A stretch of DNA of 64,000 nt from assembly GCF_001427105.1 (NCBI RefSeq), contig NZ_LMGI01000003.1, positions 288,618 to 352,617 of the forward strand, in the 5' to 3' direction. Positions 17,664 through 26,715 of the stretch are shown here, one piece after another. Numbering within the stretch: position 1 is the first letter of the stretch; the number at the start of each line of letters is the position of its first letter. This DNA comes from Sphingopyxis sp. Root154 (GTDB lineage Bacteria; Pseudomonadota; Alphaproteobacteria; Sphingomonadales; Sphingomonadaceae). Made by a program: the position numbers and the translations under genes. The notes below the pieces were generated by a model. It was not told the origin of the DNA. It saw only the letters and a program-made list of their open reading frames with translations, and ran no database searches.

Positions 17664-19514
17664 ATGGATTTTTGCCGCGTCTGGACGGCGGTGTCGCTGC
17701 TCGCGGCAATGCTGCTTGGGGCGTGCGGAGACGGCGGGGCGCCCGACGCGCCGCGCAAGGTCAATGAGCAGCGCCGCGCCGCGTTGGAGGATACGATCGC
17801 CGACAACCCGGACGACATCGCACGCCGCGTCGAACTGGCGCGCGTAGCGATCAAGCTGGGCGACGGCGTCGGGGCCGAGGCGGCGGTCAGGGGCGCGCTC
17901 GGCGCGGGGGCCAAGGAAGCGGCGCTGCGCCCCCTGCTGGCCCGTGCCTATGCGATGCAGGATGAGGGGAACCGTGCGCTCGAAACCCTCGACGGCGGCC
18001 CGATCATCCCCGAGATGGTCGGCGAAGCGGCGTGGGTCGCGGGCGATGTGCATCTGGCGGGTGGCGATCTGGACGCGGCGCGCGAAGCCTATGACCGCGC
18101 GGTGCATGAGCTGCCGCGCAATTCGGCCTTGTGGGTCGATGTCGCGCGTTTTCGCGACGCCAATGCCGACACGCTCGGCGCGAGCGATGCGGTCGACTAT
18201 GCGATCGAACTCGACAAGGCGAACAGTGCGGCGCTTGCGTTCAAGGCGAACCTAGTGCGGACCGAGGAGGGGCTCAAGGCCTCGCTCGCCTGGTACGACG
18301 ACGCGCTTGCCGCCGATCCCGACAATGAAGATGCGCTGATCGAGCAGGCGGCGACGCTCGGCGATTTGGGCCACTATCGCGATATGCTGACTGCGCTGCG
18401 CCACGCCGCGACGATCGTGCCGCGCGACCCGCGTCTCTTCTATTTGCAGGCGGTGCTCGCGGCGCGGGCCGACAATTACCAGCTCGCGCGCAGCCTGCTG
18501 CAACGCACGCGCGGCGAACTCGACGCGCAGCCGTCGTTCATGCTGCTCAGCGCGATCGTCGAACTCGAACTCGGCGGCGAGGCGGTCGCCGCGACCTGGG
18601 CCGACCGCTTACTGGCCGAGCAGCCCGAGAATTTCACCGCACGCCGTATCCTCGCGGCGGCCGAATGGGCCGATGGCGACGCTGACGCCGCGCTCGCGGC
18701 CTTGCTGCCGCTGGTCCAGCGCCCCGACGCCGACAGCTGGTCGCTGCTGCTCGCGTCGCGCTCTGCGGCGGAACTCGGCCGGCGCATCCAATCGGCGGAC
18801 TATCTGGGACGCGCGGCGGCGCTGGCGCCCGGCGAGGCGGTGCCCTTTGCCGCCGACAATGATTATGGCCTGCTGACGATGGCGGCAGACGCCGCGCCGC
18901 TCAATCCAGCTTATGCGATTCCGGCCATTTCGGCCGACCTGTCGAGTGGCAACGGAGCACGGGCGATCGCGCGCGCCACGCGGCTCCGCGATGCGAACCG
19001 CGGCGTCGCCGACGCGCATATCCTGCTGGGCGACGCGGCGCTGGCGGGCGGGCGAACCGATCTGGCGGTACAGGCTTATCGCGCCGCGCGCGACCTCGAT
19101 GCGAGCGAGCGCACCACATTGCGGCTCGCCAATGCACTTTTCCGCGCAGGGGATGCCGCGGGTTCGGGCGCCGCGATCCTCGCGCTGCAGCGCAGCCAGC
19201 CGTCGAGCATCGCCGCCGACCGATTGTCGGGGCATTTGGCGATGGACATCGAGCATTGGGATCAGGCGATCGCGCATTTCGAGCGCGTGCGCCGCCGGAT
19301 CGGCAATCGCGACGCCGTGCTACTACGCGAACTGGCGCGGGCGTGGGCGGCAAAGGGCGACGACACGCGTGCGCTCCCGCTGATCGACCGCGCCTATCGA
19401 TTGCAGCCGCTCAATGCCGGGATCATGGAGTTTTACGCCGATCTGCTCGAACGCCGCGGCAAAAACCAAGCGGCGGCGGACCTGCGCGACAAGGCGGCGC
19501 AGATCGGGCGTTAA
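17664..19514 (+). CDS. prsT: PEP-CTERM system TPR-repeat lipoprotein PrsT
   Basis: A 616-residue exported lipoprotein: the lipobox LLGAC gives Cys21 as the acylated residue. The mature part is built of tetratricopeptide-like helical pairs (for example EAAWVAGDVHLAGGDLDAAREAYDRAV and ALIEQAATLGDLGHYRDML). In exosortase-A systems this family is encoded beside prsK/prsR and is thought to scaffold polysaccharide assembly or export. It is shorter than the roughly 900-residue members described in some Betaproteobacteria. The ATG immediately follows the prsR stop. It converges with a GntR gene, sharing TTAA as both stops. Confidence 0.88.
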   Translation: MDFCRVWTAVSLLAAMLLGACGDGGAPDAPRKVNEQRRAALEDTIADNPDDIARRVELARVAIKLGDGVGAEAAVRGALGAGAKEAALRPLLARAYAMQDEGNRALETLDGGPIIPEMVGEAAWVAGDVHLAGGDLDAAREAYDRAVHELPRNSALWVDVARFRDANADTLGASDAVDYAIELDKANSAALAFKANLVRTEEGLKASLAWYDDALAADPDNEDALIEQAATLGDLGHYRDMLTALRHAATIVPRDPRLFYLQAVLAARADNYQLARSLLQRTRGELDAQPSFMLLSAIVELELGGEAVAATWADRLLAEQPENFTARRILAAAEWADGDADAALAALLPLVQRPDADSWSLLLASRSAAELGRRIQSADYLGRAAALAPGEAVPFAADNDYGLLTMAADAAPLNPAYAIPAISADLSSGNGARAIARATRLRDANRGVADAHILLGDAALAGGRTDLAVQAYRAARDLDASERTTLRLANALFRAGDAAGSGAAILALQRSQPSSIAADRLSGHLAMDIEHWDQAIAHFERVRRRIGNRDAVLLRELARAWAAKGDDTRALPLIDRAYRLQPLNAGIMEFYADLLERRGKNQAAADLRDKAAQIGR

Positions 19515-19858
19515 GCCTCGGTGAGGTCGAGCAAAGTCCGCGCGTCGAGGCCGATGCGGCGCATCTGCTGTGCGACCGGCGGCCAGACGTTGGCGAGGAA
19601 ATCGGCGCGCATCAGGTCGCGGAGGCGCTCGGTCGCGCCCGCGGCGACGAACATGCCGACGCCGCGCTTCACCGTGACCAGCCCTTCGTCCTGAAAGGTC
19701 TGATACGCTTTCGCCACCGTCAAAGGGTTGGCGCCTTCTTCGGCGGCAAGCGATCGGACCGACGGCAACATGTCGCCGTCGCGAAATTGGCCGTCGAGGA
19801 TGGCGTTGGCGATGACATCGCGCAGACGCTGATACACGGGTTTGGACTGATCGAGCAT
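19511..19858 (-). CDS. GntR family regulator (YtrA-type)
   Basis: A 115-residue protein with an N-terminal winged helix (PVYQRLRDVIANAILDGQFRDGDMLPSVRSLAAEEGANPLTV style, about residues 8-75) and only a short C-terminal tail for dimerisation, the arrangement of the YtrA subfamily. These usually repress adjacent transporter genes, but no ABC transporter is next to it here; it stands alone and converges with prsT. The 71-bp gap in front holds two related units, TTAATGCCATAA and AAATGCCACTAA, possible autoregulatory sites. Confidence 0.88.
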   Translation of the reverse strand: MLDQSKPVYQRLRDVIANAILDGQFRDGDMLPSVRSLAAEEGANPLTVAKAYQTFQDEGLVTVKRGVGMFVAAGATERLRDLMRADFLANVWPPVAQQMRRIGLDARTLLDLTEA

Positions 19859-19929
19859 GCCGCCTTAATGCCATAAGACAGCAGCACAGTCAAATGCCAC
19901 TAATTACAAACTAGGTTCAGAAAATGAAA

Positions 19930-20511
19930 CTAAATTTCCCAGGTGTGGACAACGGCGTCATATTCTGGACGGGGCCGCTCATCGAGGTGTCGCGAAGGCA
20001 TCCCCAAGAAGAAATAGCCGACGATCGTGTCGCCTTCGCCGGCGCCGAACGCGGTCGCGACCTCGGCGCTATAGGCGGCCCAGCCGGTCAGCCAGCTGCC
20101 GACAAAGCCATGCGCGTGCGCGGCATGGAGCAGGTTCATGCCGACCGCGCCGGCCGACATCTGCTGCTCCCAAACGGGGATCTTGGCTCCGGGCACCGGC
20201 GTCGAGACGAGCACGAGCAAGGTCGGCGCCTGATGCGCGAACTGGTCGAGCGCCGAAAGGTCCATGCCCGCCGCCCCGGGATTCTCGACAATCCAAGCCC
20301 GTTTCAGCAACGCCGCGAAGGCCTCGCGCTGATCGTTGGCGACGGTGACGATGCGCCAGGGCGCGAGCTTACCATGGTCGGGCGTGCGCAGCGCGAGCGC
20401 GATGATGTCGCGCAGTGTGGCGGCATCGGGACCCGGGGCGATCATGTCGCGGGCTTTACCCGAGCGGCGCGTGGCGAGATGGGCGAGGAGCGAGGAGGTG
20501 TCGTTGAACAT
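19930..20511 (-). CDS. YdjA-like nitroreductase
   Basis: A 193-residue flavoprotein of the small nitroreductase family. The N-terminal FMN-binding region with LRTPDHGKLAPWRIV resembles the YdjA subgroup, which is the shortest in the family (about 180 residues). A later segment, VGSWLTGWAAYS followed by GYFFLGMP, is also typical. The frame stays open 45 codons upstream, but the ATG at 20511 matches the start of homology and has AAAGG about a dozen bases upstream. NAD(P)H-dependent reduction of quinones or nitro compounds is the family activity; the natural substrate is unknown. Confidence 0.88.
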   Translation of the reverse strand: MFNDTSSLLAHLATRRSGKARDMIAPGPDAATLRDIIALALRTPDHGKLAPWRIVTVANDQREAFAALLKRAWIVENPGAAGMDLSALDQFAHQAPTLLVLVSTPVPGAKIPVWEQQMSAGAVGMNLLHAAHAHGFVGSWLTGWAAYSAEVATAFGAGEGDTIVGYFFLGMPSRHLDERPRPEYDAVVHTWEI

Positions 20512-20695
20512 GGTGCGCCATGTGGCCTTTCGCGTGCACCTGCGCAAGTGTTGCGAATGGTTCGCAGTAATATTTGGCCCGATTGAGACGGTTTCATGCG
20601 CAATTAGATTCTTCCAATACGCAATTTTCGCGCTAGGTTGCCGCATTCGCGCGGCGGGAGGCCGCGCCAGACAATCCTAAAAGGGACGCAACATA

Positions 20696-22531
20696 ATGAA
20701 AAATATGGGCTCGTGGGACGAGGGGGACTGGATTGCGGTGATCGCACTTCTGGTCCTGGGCGTCTTCCTCAGCATCGGTGCGCTGATTGCCGGCAGCAAG
20801 AAACCCGAATTCGCCGGACACCCCAAGGGCCTCTACATGCTCTTCTTTGCCGAGATGTGGGAGCGCTTCTCCTACTACGGCATGCGCGCGATCCTGATTT
20901 TCTACCTGACCCAGCATTGGCTGTTCAACGACAGCAAGTCGAACCTGATTTACGGCGCCTACACCAGCCTCGTCTACATCACCCCGGTGCTCGGCGGCTA
21001 TCTCGCCGACCGTTACCTCGGCCAGCGCAAGGCGGTGTTGTTCGGCGGCCTGTTGCTGGCGGCTGGCCACAGCCTGATGGCGGTCGAAGGCGTCGGCGGG
21101 CAGGATGATCCCACGATCAATATCTTCTGGGCGGCACTCGCCTTCATCATTGTCGGCTCGGGCTTCCTCAAGGCGAATATCTCGGTGATGGTCGGCCAGT
21201 TGTACCGGCTCACCGACATTCGCCGCGATGGCGCCTATACGATCTTCTATATGGGCATTAACGTCGGCGCCGCGCTCGGCACGATCCTTGTCGGTTATCT
21301 CGGCCAGCGGATCGGTTGGGGCTATGGCTTCGGGCTAGCCGGCATCGGCATGCTCGCCGGCCTTGTCGTCTTCGTGCTCGGCAAGAGCGCGCTCAAGGGC
21401 GCGGGCGAGGCGCCTGCACCGCTGTCGCGGTCGAGCGAGTGGACCCTCTACGCCGTCGGATTGGCCGCAGTTGCGGTGATATGGGCGCTCGTCCAGTATC
21501 AGGACGTCATCCAGAACCTCCTGCTCGTCTCGGGCATTCTTCTGCTCGGCTATGTCATTCTGGTGGCGACGTTCCAGCTGCCCTATGGGTCGATCGGCGC
21601 CGGTCCACGCAGCCGCGTCAACACCGCGCTCGCGGGGCTCGCCCTGATGCTGTTCCTGCCACTGGCGCTCATCCTTGGCCTCGGCATCGCCAGCGGACCC
21701 GTCGCACTCGGGCTCGCGCCCGCGGCGTGGGTCGCGCTGTTCGGCTTCCTCCTCCTCCTCGGCGTGATGGTGGTCGAGAAGATGAACCGCGAAGATCATG
21801 CGCGCGACCGGATGTTCGCGATCCTGTTCCTGATCGCCCTGAACCCGCTGTTCTGGGGTCTGTTCGAGCAGGCCGGCGGATCGATGAACCTGTTTACCGA
21901 CCGTTATGTCGATCGCGGCGCGGTGCCTGCTTCGATCTTTCAGTCGATCAACCCGATCTACATCATCCTGCTCGCTCCGCTGTTCGCCGCGTTGTGGCAA
22001 TGGCTCGGCAAGCGCGGCAAGGAGCCGTCGGCCCCGGCCAAATTCGGGCTGGCGCTGGCGCAGATGGGGCTTGCGAACCTCATACTCGTCTGGGGTGCGC
22101 AGGCATTTGGCATCGCGGCGATGACTCCGGTGATTTTCGTTTTCCTCTATTACCTCCTCGCCACCACCGGCGAGCTGTGCCTCAGCCCCGTGGGCCTCTC
22201 GGCGATGAACCGGCTCGCGCCCACCTTCGTCGCGTCGCTCATCATGGGCGCGTGGTTCTATATGACCGCGGTCGGCAATTTCGTTGCCGGCAAGATCGGT
22301 GAAGCCACCGGCGGACATGGCGGTGAGATGAGCAAGGCCAAGCTGCTCGAGATTTACGAGATGTTCGGCTGGATAGCGATTGGTGCGGCGGTGGCCGTGC
22401 TGCTGGTCAGCCCGATCGTGAAGCGCTGGATGCACCTCGACACGCTGCGCGACCGCGACGATATCGCGGGCACGAGCGAACTCGCCGAGCCGCAGGCGGC
22501 TGGCGTTCATCCCGAACCCAAGGGGGCATAA
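20696..22531 (+). CDS. POT/PTR2 family proton-dependent oligopeptide transporter
   Basis: A 611-residue inner-membrane transporter with about fourteen hydrophobic segments. The POT signature FAEMWERFSYYGMRAIL near residue 50 contains the ExxER-type motif (EMWER) used in proton coupling, and FYMGINVGAALG is the second family motif. These proteins import di- and tripeptides with protons. AAAGGGA precedes the ATG. It is three bases upstream of an amidohydrolase lipoprotein gene, and a second amidohydrolase follows, so the operon looks like a peptide or modified-peptide uptake and processing unit. Confidence 0.92.
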   Translation: MKNMGSWDEGDWIAVIALLVLGVFLSIGALIAGSKKPEFAGHPKGLYMLFFAEMWERFSYYGMRAILIFYLTQHWLFNDSKSNLIYGAYTSLVYITPVLGGYLADRYLGQRKAVLFGGLLLAAGHSLMAVEGVGGQDDPTINIFWAALAFIIVGSGFLKANISVMVGQLYRLTDIRRDGAYTIFYMGINVGAALGTILVGYLGQRIGWGYGFGLAGIGMLAGLVVFVLGKSALKGAGEAPAPLSRSSEWTLYAVGLAAVAVIWALVQYQDVIQNLLLVSGILLLGYVILVATFQLPYGSIGAGPRSRVNTALAGLALMLFLPLALILGLGIASGPVALGLAPAAWVALFGFLLLLGVMVVEKMNREDHARDRMFAILFLIALNPLFWGLFEQAGGSMNLFTDRYVDRGAVPASIFQSINPIYIILLAPLFAALWQWLGKRGKEPSAPAKFGLALAQMGLANLILVWGAQAFGIAAMTPVIFVFLYYLLATTGELCLSPVGLSAMNRLAPTFVASLIMGAWFYMTAVGNFVAGKIGEATGGHGGEMSKAKLLEIYEMFGWIAIGAAVAVLLVSPIVKRWMHLDTLRDRDDIAGTSELAEPQAAGVHPEPKGA

Positions 22532-22534
22532 TCG

Positions 22535-23938
22535 ATGATCCGGGGTGTGAAGGGCAGCCTGCTGGCTGCGGTATCGCTGGCGCTCGTCGGTTGCGCGGCG
22601 AGTGGTGGAGAGACGGCCTCGGCGAGCGATAAGCCCGCCGAGAAACCGGTCAAGTTCAACAAGGATCCCTATCCGTCGACGTACAAGGGATACCCGACCC
22701 GCCTGACGGTCGTGAAGGGCGTCACCATCTTCGACGGCGAGGGCGGGCGGATCGACAATGGCTCGATCGTGATGACGAGTGGGAAAGTCGACCGGATCGG
22801 GGGCCCCGATATGGAACTGCCGACCGACGCGGATGTCATCGACGGCACAGGGAAATATCTGACCCCTGGCGTCATCGACATCCACAGCCATCTTGGCGAC
22901 TATCCTTCGCCCGGCGTCGATGCGCATTCGGACGGCAATGAGGCGACTTCGCCGACGACGCCTGAAGTCTGGTCCGAGCATAGTGTCTGGCCGCAGGATC
23001 CGGGGTTCAGCCGCGCGCTCGCCAATGGCGGTGTGACATCGCTTCAGATCCTGCCCGGCAGCGCGAACCTGATGGGCGGGCGCTCGATTACGCTCAAGAA
23101 TGTTCCCTCGCGCACGGTGCAGGGGATGAAATTCCCCGGCGCGCCTTACGGCCTGAAAATGGCGTGCGGCGAGAATCCGAAGCGCGTCTATGGCGGGAAG
23201 GGACGTGCGCCCTCGACCCGCATGGGCAATTTCGCGGTGAACCGCGCGACCTGGCAAAAGGCGGCGGCGTATAAGAAGAAGATGGACGACGGAAAGGCCG
23301 TCGATCGCGACCTCGCGATGGAAACGCTCGCGGGCGTGCTGTCGGGCGAAATTCTCGTCCACAACCATTGTTACCGCGCCGACGAGATGGCGCTCGTCAT
23401 CGATATGTCGAAGGAGTTCGGCTACAAAGTGTCGACTTTCCACCACGCGGTCGAGGCGTACAAGATCGCCGACATCCTCCAGAAGGAAGGCATTTGCTCC
23501 GCGATGTGGGCCGACTGGTGGGGCTTCAAGATGGAAGCTTATGACTCGGTCAACGAGAATATCCCGCTCGTCTACAAGGCCGGCGCCTGCACGATTGTCC
23601 ACTCGGACGACGCGAACCAGATTCAGCGTTTGAACCAGGAAGCCGCCAAGGCGCGCGCCGCGGGACGCCGCATCGGCATCGACGTCAGCGACGAGATGGC
23701 ATGGACCTGGCTGTCGTATAACCCCGCCAAGGCATTGGGTATTGCCGACAAGACCGGCAGCCTGAAGCCGGGCAAGATGGCCGATGTCGTGCTGTGGAAC
23801 GGCAACCCGTTCAGCGCCTATACGCGCCCCGAAAAGGTGTGGATCGATGGCGCGTTGATGTTCGATGCGAACGACCCCAAACGCCGCCCGGTGAGCGATT
23901 TCGAGCTGGGCCAGCCGGGCGAAGGAGACGTGAAATGA
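22535..23938 (+). CDS. Amidohydrolase family lipoprotein, metal site intact
   Basis: A 467-residue exported protein with lipobox LVGC (Cys20). The imidazolonepropionase/cytosine-deaminase-type amidohydrolase barrel carries the HxH metal pair in DIHSHLGD, further histidines in ILVHNHCYR and STFHHAVEA, and the catalytic aspartate in VHSDD. The C-terminal GSLKPGKMADVVLWNGNPF is the composite beta-sandwich signature. The reaction is hydrolysis of a C-N bond, and location in the envelope beside a peptide transporter suggests peptides or cyclic amides, but the substrate is not predictable. Confidence 0.88.
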   Translation: MIRGVKGSLLAAVSLALVGCAASGGETASASDKPAEKPVKFNKDPYPSTYKGYPTRLTVVKGVTIFDGEGGRIDNGSIVMTSGKVDRIGGPDMELPTDADVIDGTGKYLTPGVIDIHSHLGDYPSPGVDAHSDGNEATSPTTPEVWSEHSVWPQDPGFSRALANGGVTSLQILPGSANLMGGRSITLKNVPSRTVQGMKFPGAPYGLKMACGENPKRVYGGKGRAPSTRMGNFAVNRATWQKAAAYKKKMDDGKAVDRDLAMETLAGVLSGEILVHNHCYRADEMALVIDMSKEFGYKVSTFHHAVEAYKIADILQKEGICSAMWADWWGFKMEAYDSVNENIPLVYKAGACTIVHSDDANQIQRLNQEAAKARAAGRRIGIDVSDEMAWTWLSYNPAKALGIADKTGSLKPGKMADVVLWNGNPFSAYTRPEKVWIDGALMFDANDPKRRPVSDFELGQPGEGDVK

Positions 23939-25236
23939 TCCGCGCATTCCTTCTTTCCGCCGCTGCGCTGATCGCACTTCCGGTGGCTGCGCAGGATGTC
24001 GCGATCGTCAACGCGAAGCTCGTCATCGGCGACGGCAGCGCGCCGATCGAGGGCGGCACGGTGGTCGTGCGCGGCGGCAAGGTCGTCGCGGCGGGCGCGG
24101 GCGTTGCCGTTCCCGCGGGTGTCGAGCGCGTCGATGCGCAGGGGCGCTATGTCACGCCGGGCATCGTCGCGGCGTTCAGCCGCGTCGGCCTCACCGAAGT
24201 CGATGCCGTCAGCGGCACCAACGACCGGTCGGCACCGCGCACGCGCTTTTCGGCGGGGCTCGACATCGCGCCCGCGCTGAACCCGATGGGCTCGCCCGTT
24301 GCGGTCAACCGCGCCTCGGGCGTGACACGTGCGATCGTCGCGCCGGGCAGCAGCAGCAATTTGTTCGCCGGGCAAGGCGCGGTCGTCGACCTCGCCGACG
24401 ATATGGAGATGGTGACGCGCCCGCGCGCGCTGCAATATGTCGCGTTCGGCGAGGATGGCTCGGCGAAGGCGGGGGGCAGCCGCGCGGCGACCTTCCTGCT
24501 CTTCCGCGAACAATTGCTCGCGGCGCGCAGCTATGCCCGCAACCCGGCGACGCTCGCCGAATGGGGCAACGACGCGATGATCCAGCGCGCCGACGCCGAC
24601 GCGCTAGTGCGCGTGATCGACGGCACGACGCCTTTGTTCGTCCGCGTCGATCGCGCCGCCGACATCGTCAATGTCATCAAGCTAAAGGGCGAATTTCCCG
24701 CGCTGAAGCTCGTGCTCGTCGGGGTGACCGAAGGCTGGCTCGTCGCGCGCGACATCGCGGCGGCGAAGGTGCCGGTGCTCGTGTCGCCGCTCACCGACCT
24801 GCCGTCGAGTTTCGAACAGCTCGGCGCGACGCAATCGAACGCGGGCCGGCTCAAGGCCGCCGGCGTCGACGTGTCGGTCGGCGTGTTCGACGACGATGAC
24901 GCGCACAAGATGGGCTATGCGACGCAATATGCGGGGAATCTTGTCGGCCTCGCGCGCGTTCCGGGCGCGAGCGGCATGACATGGGATCAGGCGTTCGCGT
25001 CGATCAGCAGCGTTCCGGCGCGCGCCGTCGGCATGGAGAGCAGCATCGGTTCGCTGCGTCCGGGCCGCGCCGGCGATGTCGTGATCTGGGACAATGACCC
25101 GCTCGAACTCGGCAGCCGCCCGACGGCGGTGTGGATCGACGGCAAGGCGCAATCGCTGACGACGCGGCAGGACCGCCTGCGCGACCGCTATGCGACCCCG
25201 CAGGAAGGGGTGCTGCCCAAGGCATACGACAGGTAG
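23935..25236 (+). CDS. Amidohydrolase-fold protein lacking the metal ligands
   Basis: A 433-residue exported protein with a cleavable signal (LPVAAQ end near residue 20). The overall fold and C-terminal GSLRPGRAGDVVIWDNDPLELG match the gene just upstream, with which it overlaps by ATGA and shares a GAAGGAG site. The key residues differ: the HxH position reads AAFSRVG, the region equivalent to LVHNHC reads LFVRVDR, and STFHHA is replaced by LVLVGVTE; only an aspartate-rich FDDDDAHK remains. It may be a non-catalytic partner subunit. Loss of ligands is seen; the scaffolding role is inference. Confidence 0.85.
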   Translation: MIRAFLLSAAALIALPVAAQDVAIVNAKLVIGDGSAPIEGGTVVVRGGKVVAAGAGVAVPAGVERVDAQGRYVTPGIVAAFSRVGLTEVDAVSGTNDRSAPRTRFSAGLDIAPALNPMGSPVAVNRASGVTRAIVAPGSSSNLFAGQGAVVDLADDMEMVTRPRALQYVAFGEDGSAKAGGSRAATFLLFREQLLAARSYARNPATLAEWGNDAMIQRADADALVRVIDGTTPLFVRVDRAADIVNVIKLKGEFPALKLVLVGVTEGWLVARDIAAAKVPVLVSPLTDLPSSFEQLGATQSNAGRLKAAGVDVSVGVFDDDDAHKMGYATQYAGNLVGLARVPGASGMTWDQAFASISSVPARAVGMESSIGSLRPGRAGDVVIWDNDPLELGSRPTAVWIDGKAQSLTTRQDRLRDRYATPQEGVLPKAYDR

Positions 25237-25239
25237 GCA

Positions 25240-25263
25240 GGGCAGGCGTTTCATCGCCTGCCC
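25240..25263 (+). terminator. Hairpin after the peptide-uptake operon
   Basis: A perfect 9-bp stem GGGCAGGCG / CGCCTGCCC with a six-base loop begins three bases after the second amidohydrolase stop. It is followed by ATCTTCGTCC rather than a clean T-run, so it may be a weak intrinsic terminator or an mRNA-stabilising stem. Confidence 0.6.
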
Positions 25264-25387
25264 ATCTTCGTCCTCCATGTTGACACTGTTATCTTTGTCG
25301 CGCAAACCCTGTCGGTGAACGCGTCCCGAGTCGCGCGTGGTCGCGATTTGCGCGATAGAGATGACATTGCTGGAGGAGGGACTGGTC

Positions 25388-26089
25388 ATGCAACCGATGT
25401 CGCTTTTGATCGCGACCTGCGTTCTGTTCGTCGGCTCGCACCTCGCGCTGTCGCATCCGCTTCGGGGCGGGCTCGCGGGGCGGCTCGGCGAACGAGGATT
25501 TCAGATCACCTATTCGATCGTCGCGATCGCGACGTTCATCATGGTGGTGCAGGCGTGGCGAGGTATGCCGCCCGAGCCGCCATTATGGACAGTCGATGAC
25601 CCGCTGTGGATACTCGCATCGCTGATCGTGCTCTTCGCGAGCATCCTGTTCATTGGATCGCTGATCGGCAATCCCGCCCTGCCGGCGCCGGGAGCGGCGA
25701 AGGCTGCGCAGGCCGCGCCGCGCGGCGTGTTTGCGATCACGCGGCACCCGATGATGTGGGGCTTTGGGCTGTGGGCCTTTGCGCACGCCCTGGTGATGCC
25801 GACCGGGGCGCAGATCATCCTGTCCGCGACGATCGTCTTTCTCGCGCTCGTCGGTTCGGCGGGGCAGGATGCGAAGAAGGCGCGACTGATGGGCGACGCC
25901 TGGCGCCAGTGGGCGGCGCGGACGAGTTTCGTGCCCTATGCGCGGCAGGTCGGCGGCACGGCACCATGGGCCGACACGATCCCGCGCCCGCATGCTTTAT
26001 TCGGCGGAATATTACTTTGGTTTGTCGCGACCTGGGCGCATGGAGCACTGGGATATATGGTCGCCGGAATCTGGCGCTGGATGGGTTGA
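25388..26089 (+). CDS. NnrU family membrane protein
   Basis: A 233-residue protein with about six hydrophobic segments and the NnrU family motifs HPLRGGLAGRLGERGFQ and TRHPMMWGFGLWAFAH. NnrU was named from denitrification clusters, yet most relatives, as here, occur without them and have no settled function; similarity to isoprenylcysteine methyltransferase-like membrane folds is known. Of several in-frame starts, the ATG at 25388 is chosen because GGAGGAGGG lies just before it. A DUF1003 gene begins four bases after its stop. Confidence 0.85.
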   Translation: MQPMSLLIATCVLFVGSHLALSHPLRGGLAGRLGERGFQITYSIVAIATFIMVVQAWRGMPPEPPLWTVDDPLWILASLIVLFASILFIGSLIGNPALPAPGAAKAAQAAPRGVFAITRHPMMWGFGLWAFAHALVMPTGAQIILSATIVFLALVGSAGQDAKKARLMGDAWRQWAARTSFVPYARQVGGTAPWADTIPRPHALFGGILLWFVATWAHGALGYMVAGIWRWMG

Positions 26090-26093
26090 CGGG

Positions 26094-26630
26094 ATGCACG
26101 ATACGACGACGACCGCCGACCTGTCGCTTCGCTTGCTCGGGCGGCCGCTCGACGAACTCGATGCCGACGAGCGGCGCGTTCTCGACGCGATCGCCGAGCG
26201 CCGCCTGATTAGCCGCGACGCCGCCGACATCGACGATGAGGGGGCGAGTTTCGGCGCGCGCCTGTCCGACCGGGTCGCCGCGGTGGGCGGGTCGTGGGGC
26301 TTCATCATCGCCTTCACCACGGTGCTGCTTGGCTGGATGCTGCTCAATTCGGACGTGCTGTCGCGCTGGGGGATGGCGTTCGATCCCTATCCCTTTATCT
26401 TCCTGAACCTGATGCTCTCGACGCTGGCGGCTGTCCAGGCGCCGATCATCATGATGAGCCAGAACCGCGCATCGGCAAAGGACCGGATCGCGGCGGGGCT
26501 CGATTACGAGATCAACCTGCGCGCCGAGCTGGAGATCATGCGGTTGCATGAGAAGCTCGACCAGATGCGGATTCATGAACTCGCGGGGAAGGTCGACGCG
26601 CTGTGCGAGCGGATGGATGTGAAGGGTTAG
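26094..26630 (+). CDS. DUF1003 family membrane protein
   Basis: A 178-residue protein. A soluble N-terminal part of about 60 residues is followed by two membrane helices (GSWGFIIAFTTVLLGWML and FLNLMLSTLAAVQAPIIMM) with the conserved short loop WGMAFDPYPFIFLN between them, which is diagnostic of DUF1003. The C-terminal tail is a charged coiled coil (LRAELEIMRLHEKLDQM). The function of the family is unknown. It lies directly after NnrU and is presumably translated from the same message; its own ribosome-binding site is poor. Confidence 0.88.
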   Translation: MHDTTTTADLSLRLLGRPLDELDADERRVLDAIAERRLISRDAADIDDEGASFGARLSDRVAAVGGSWGFIIAFTTVLLGWMLLNSDVLSRWGMAFDPYPFIFLNLMLSTLAAVQAPIIMMSQNRASAKDRIAAGLDYEINLRAELEIMRLHEKLDQMRIHELAGKVDALCERMDVKG

Positions 26631-26687
26631 GGTGGAGGCCGTAGTGATGTTGGCTTTGAGGCAGCTTCCGGTCGAAAGCGGCCACGT

Positions 26688-26715
26688 GGATGGTGCGGCT
26701 ACAGCCGCACCATCC
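26688..26715. repeat. Perfect 12-bp inverted repeat at the aldo/keto reductase 3' end
   Basis: GGATGGTGCGGC (26688-26699) and its exact complement (26704-26715) flank a TACA loop, and the right arm lies inside the last codons of the leftward aldo/keto reductase. It could act as a terminator stem for that gene or protect its message, although no T-run follows on either strand. Confidence 0.55.

Noticed and set aside
21335..23977. Long leftward open frame (880 codons) opposite the POT and amidohydrolase genes
   Set aside because: It is antisense to well-supported genes and is rich in Arg, His, Asp and Ala, as expected when codons of a GC-rich gene are read backwards; no family motif is visible.
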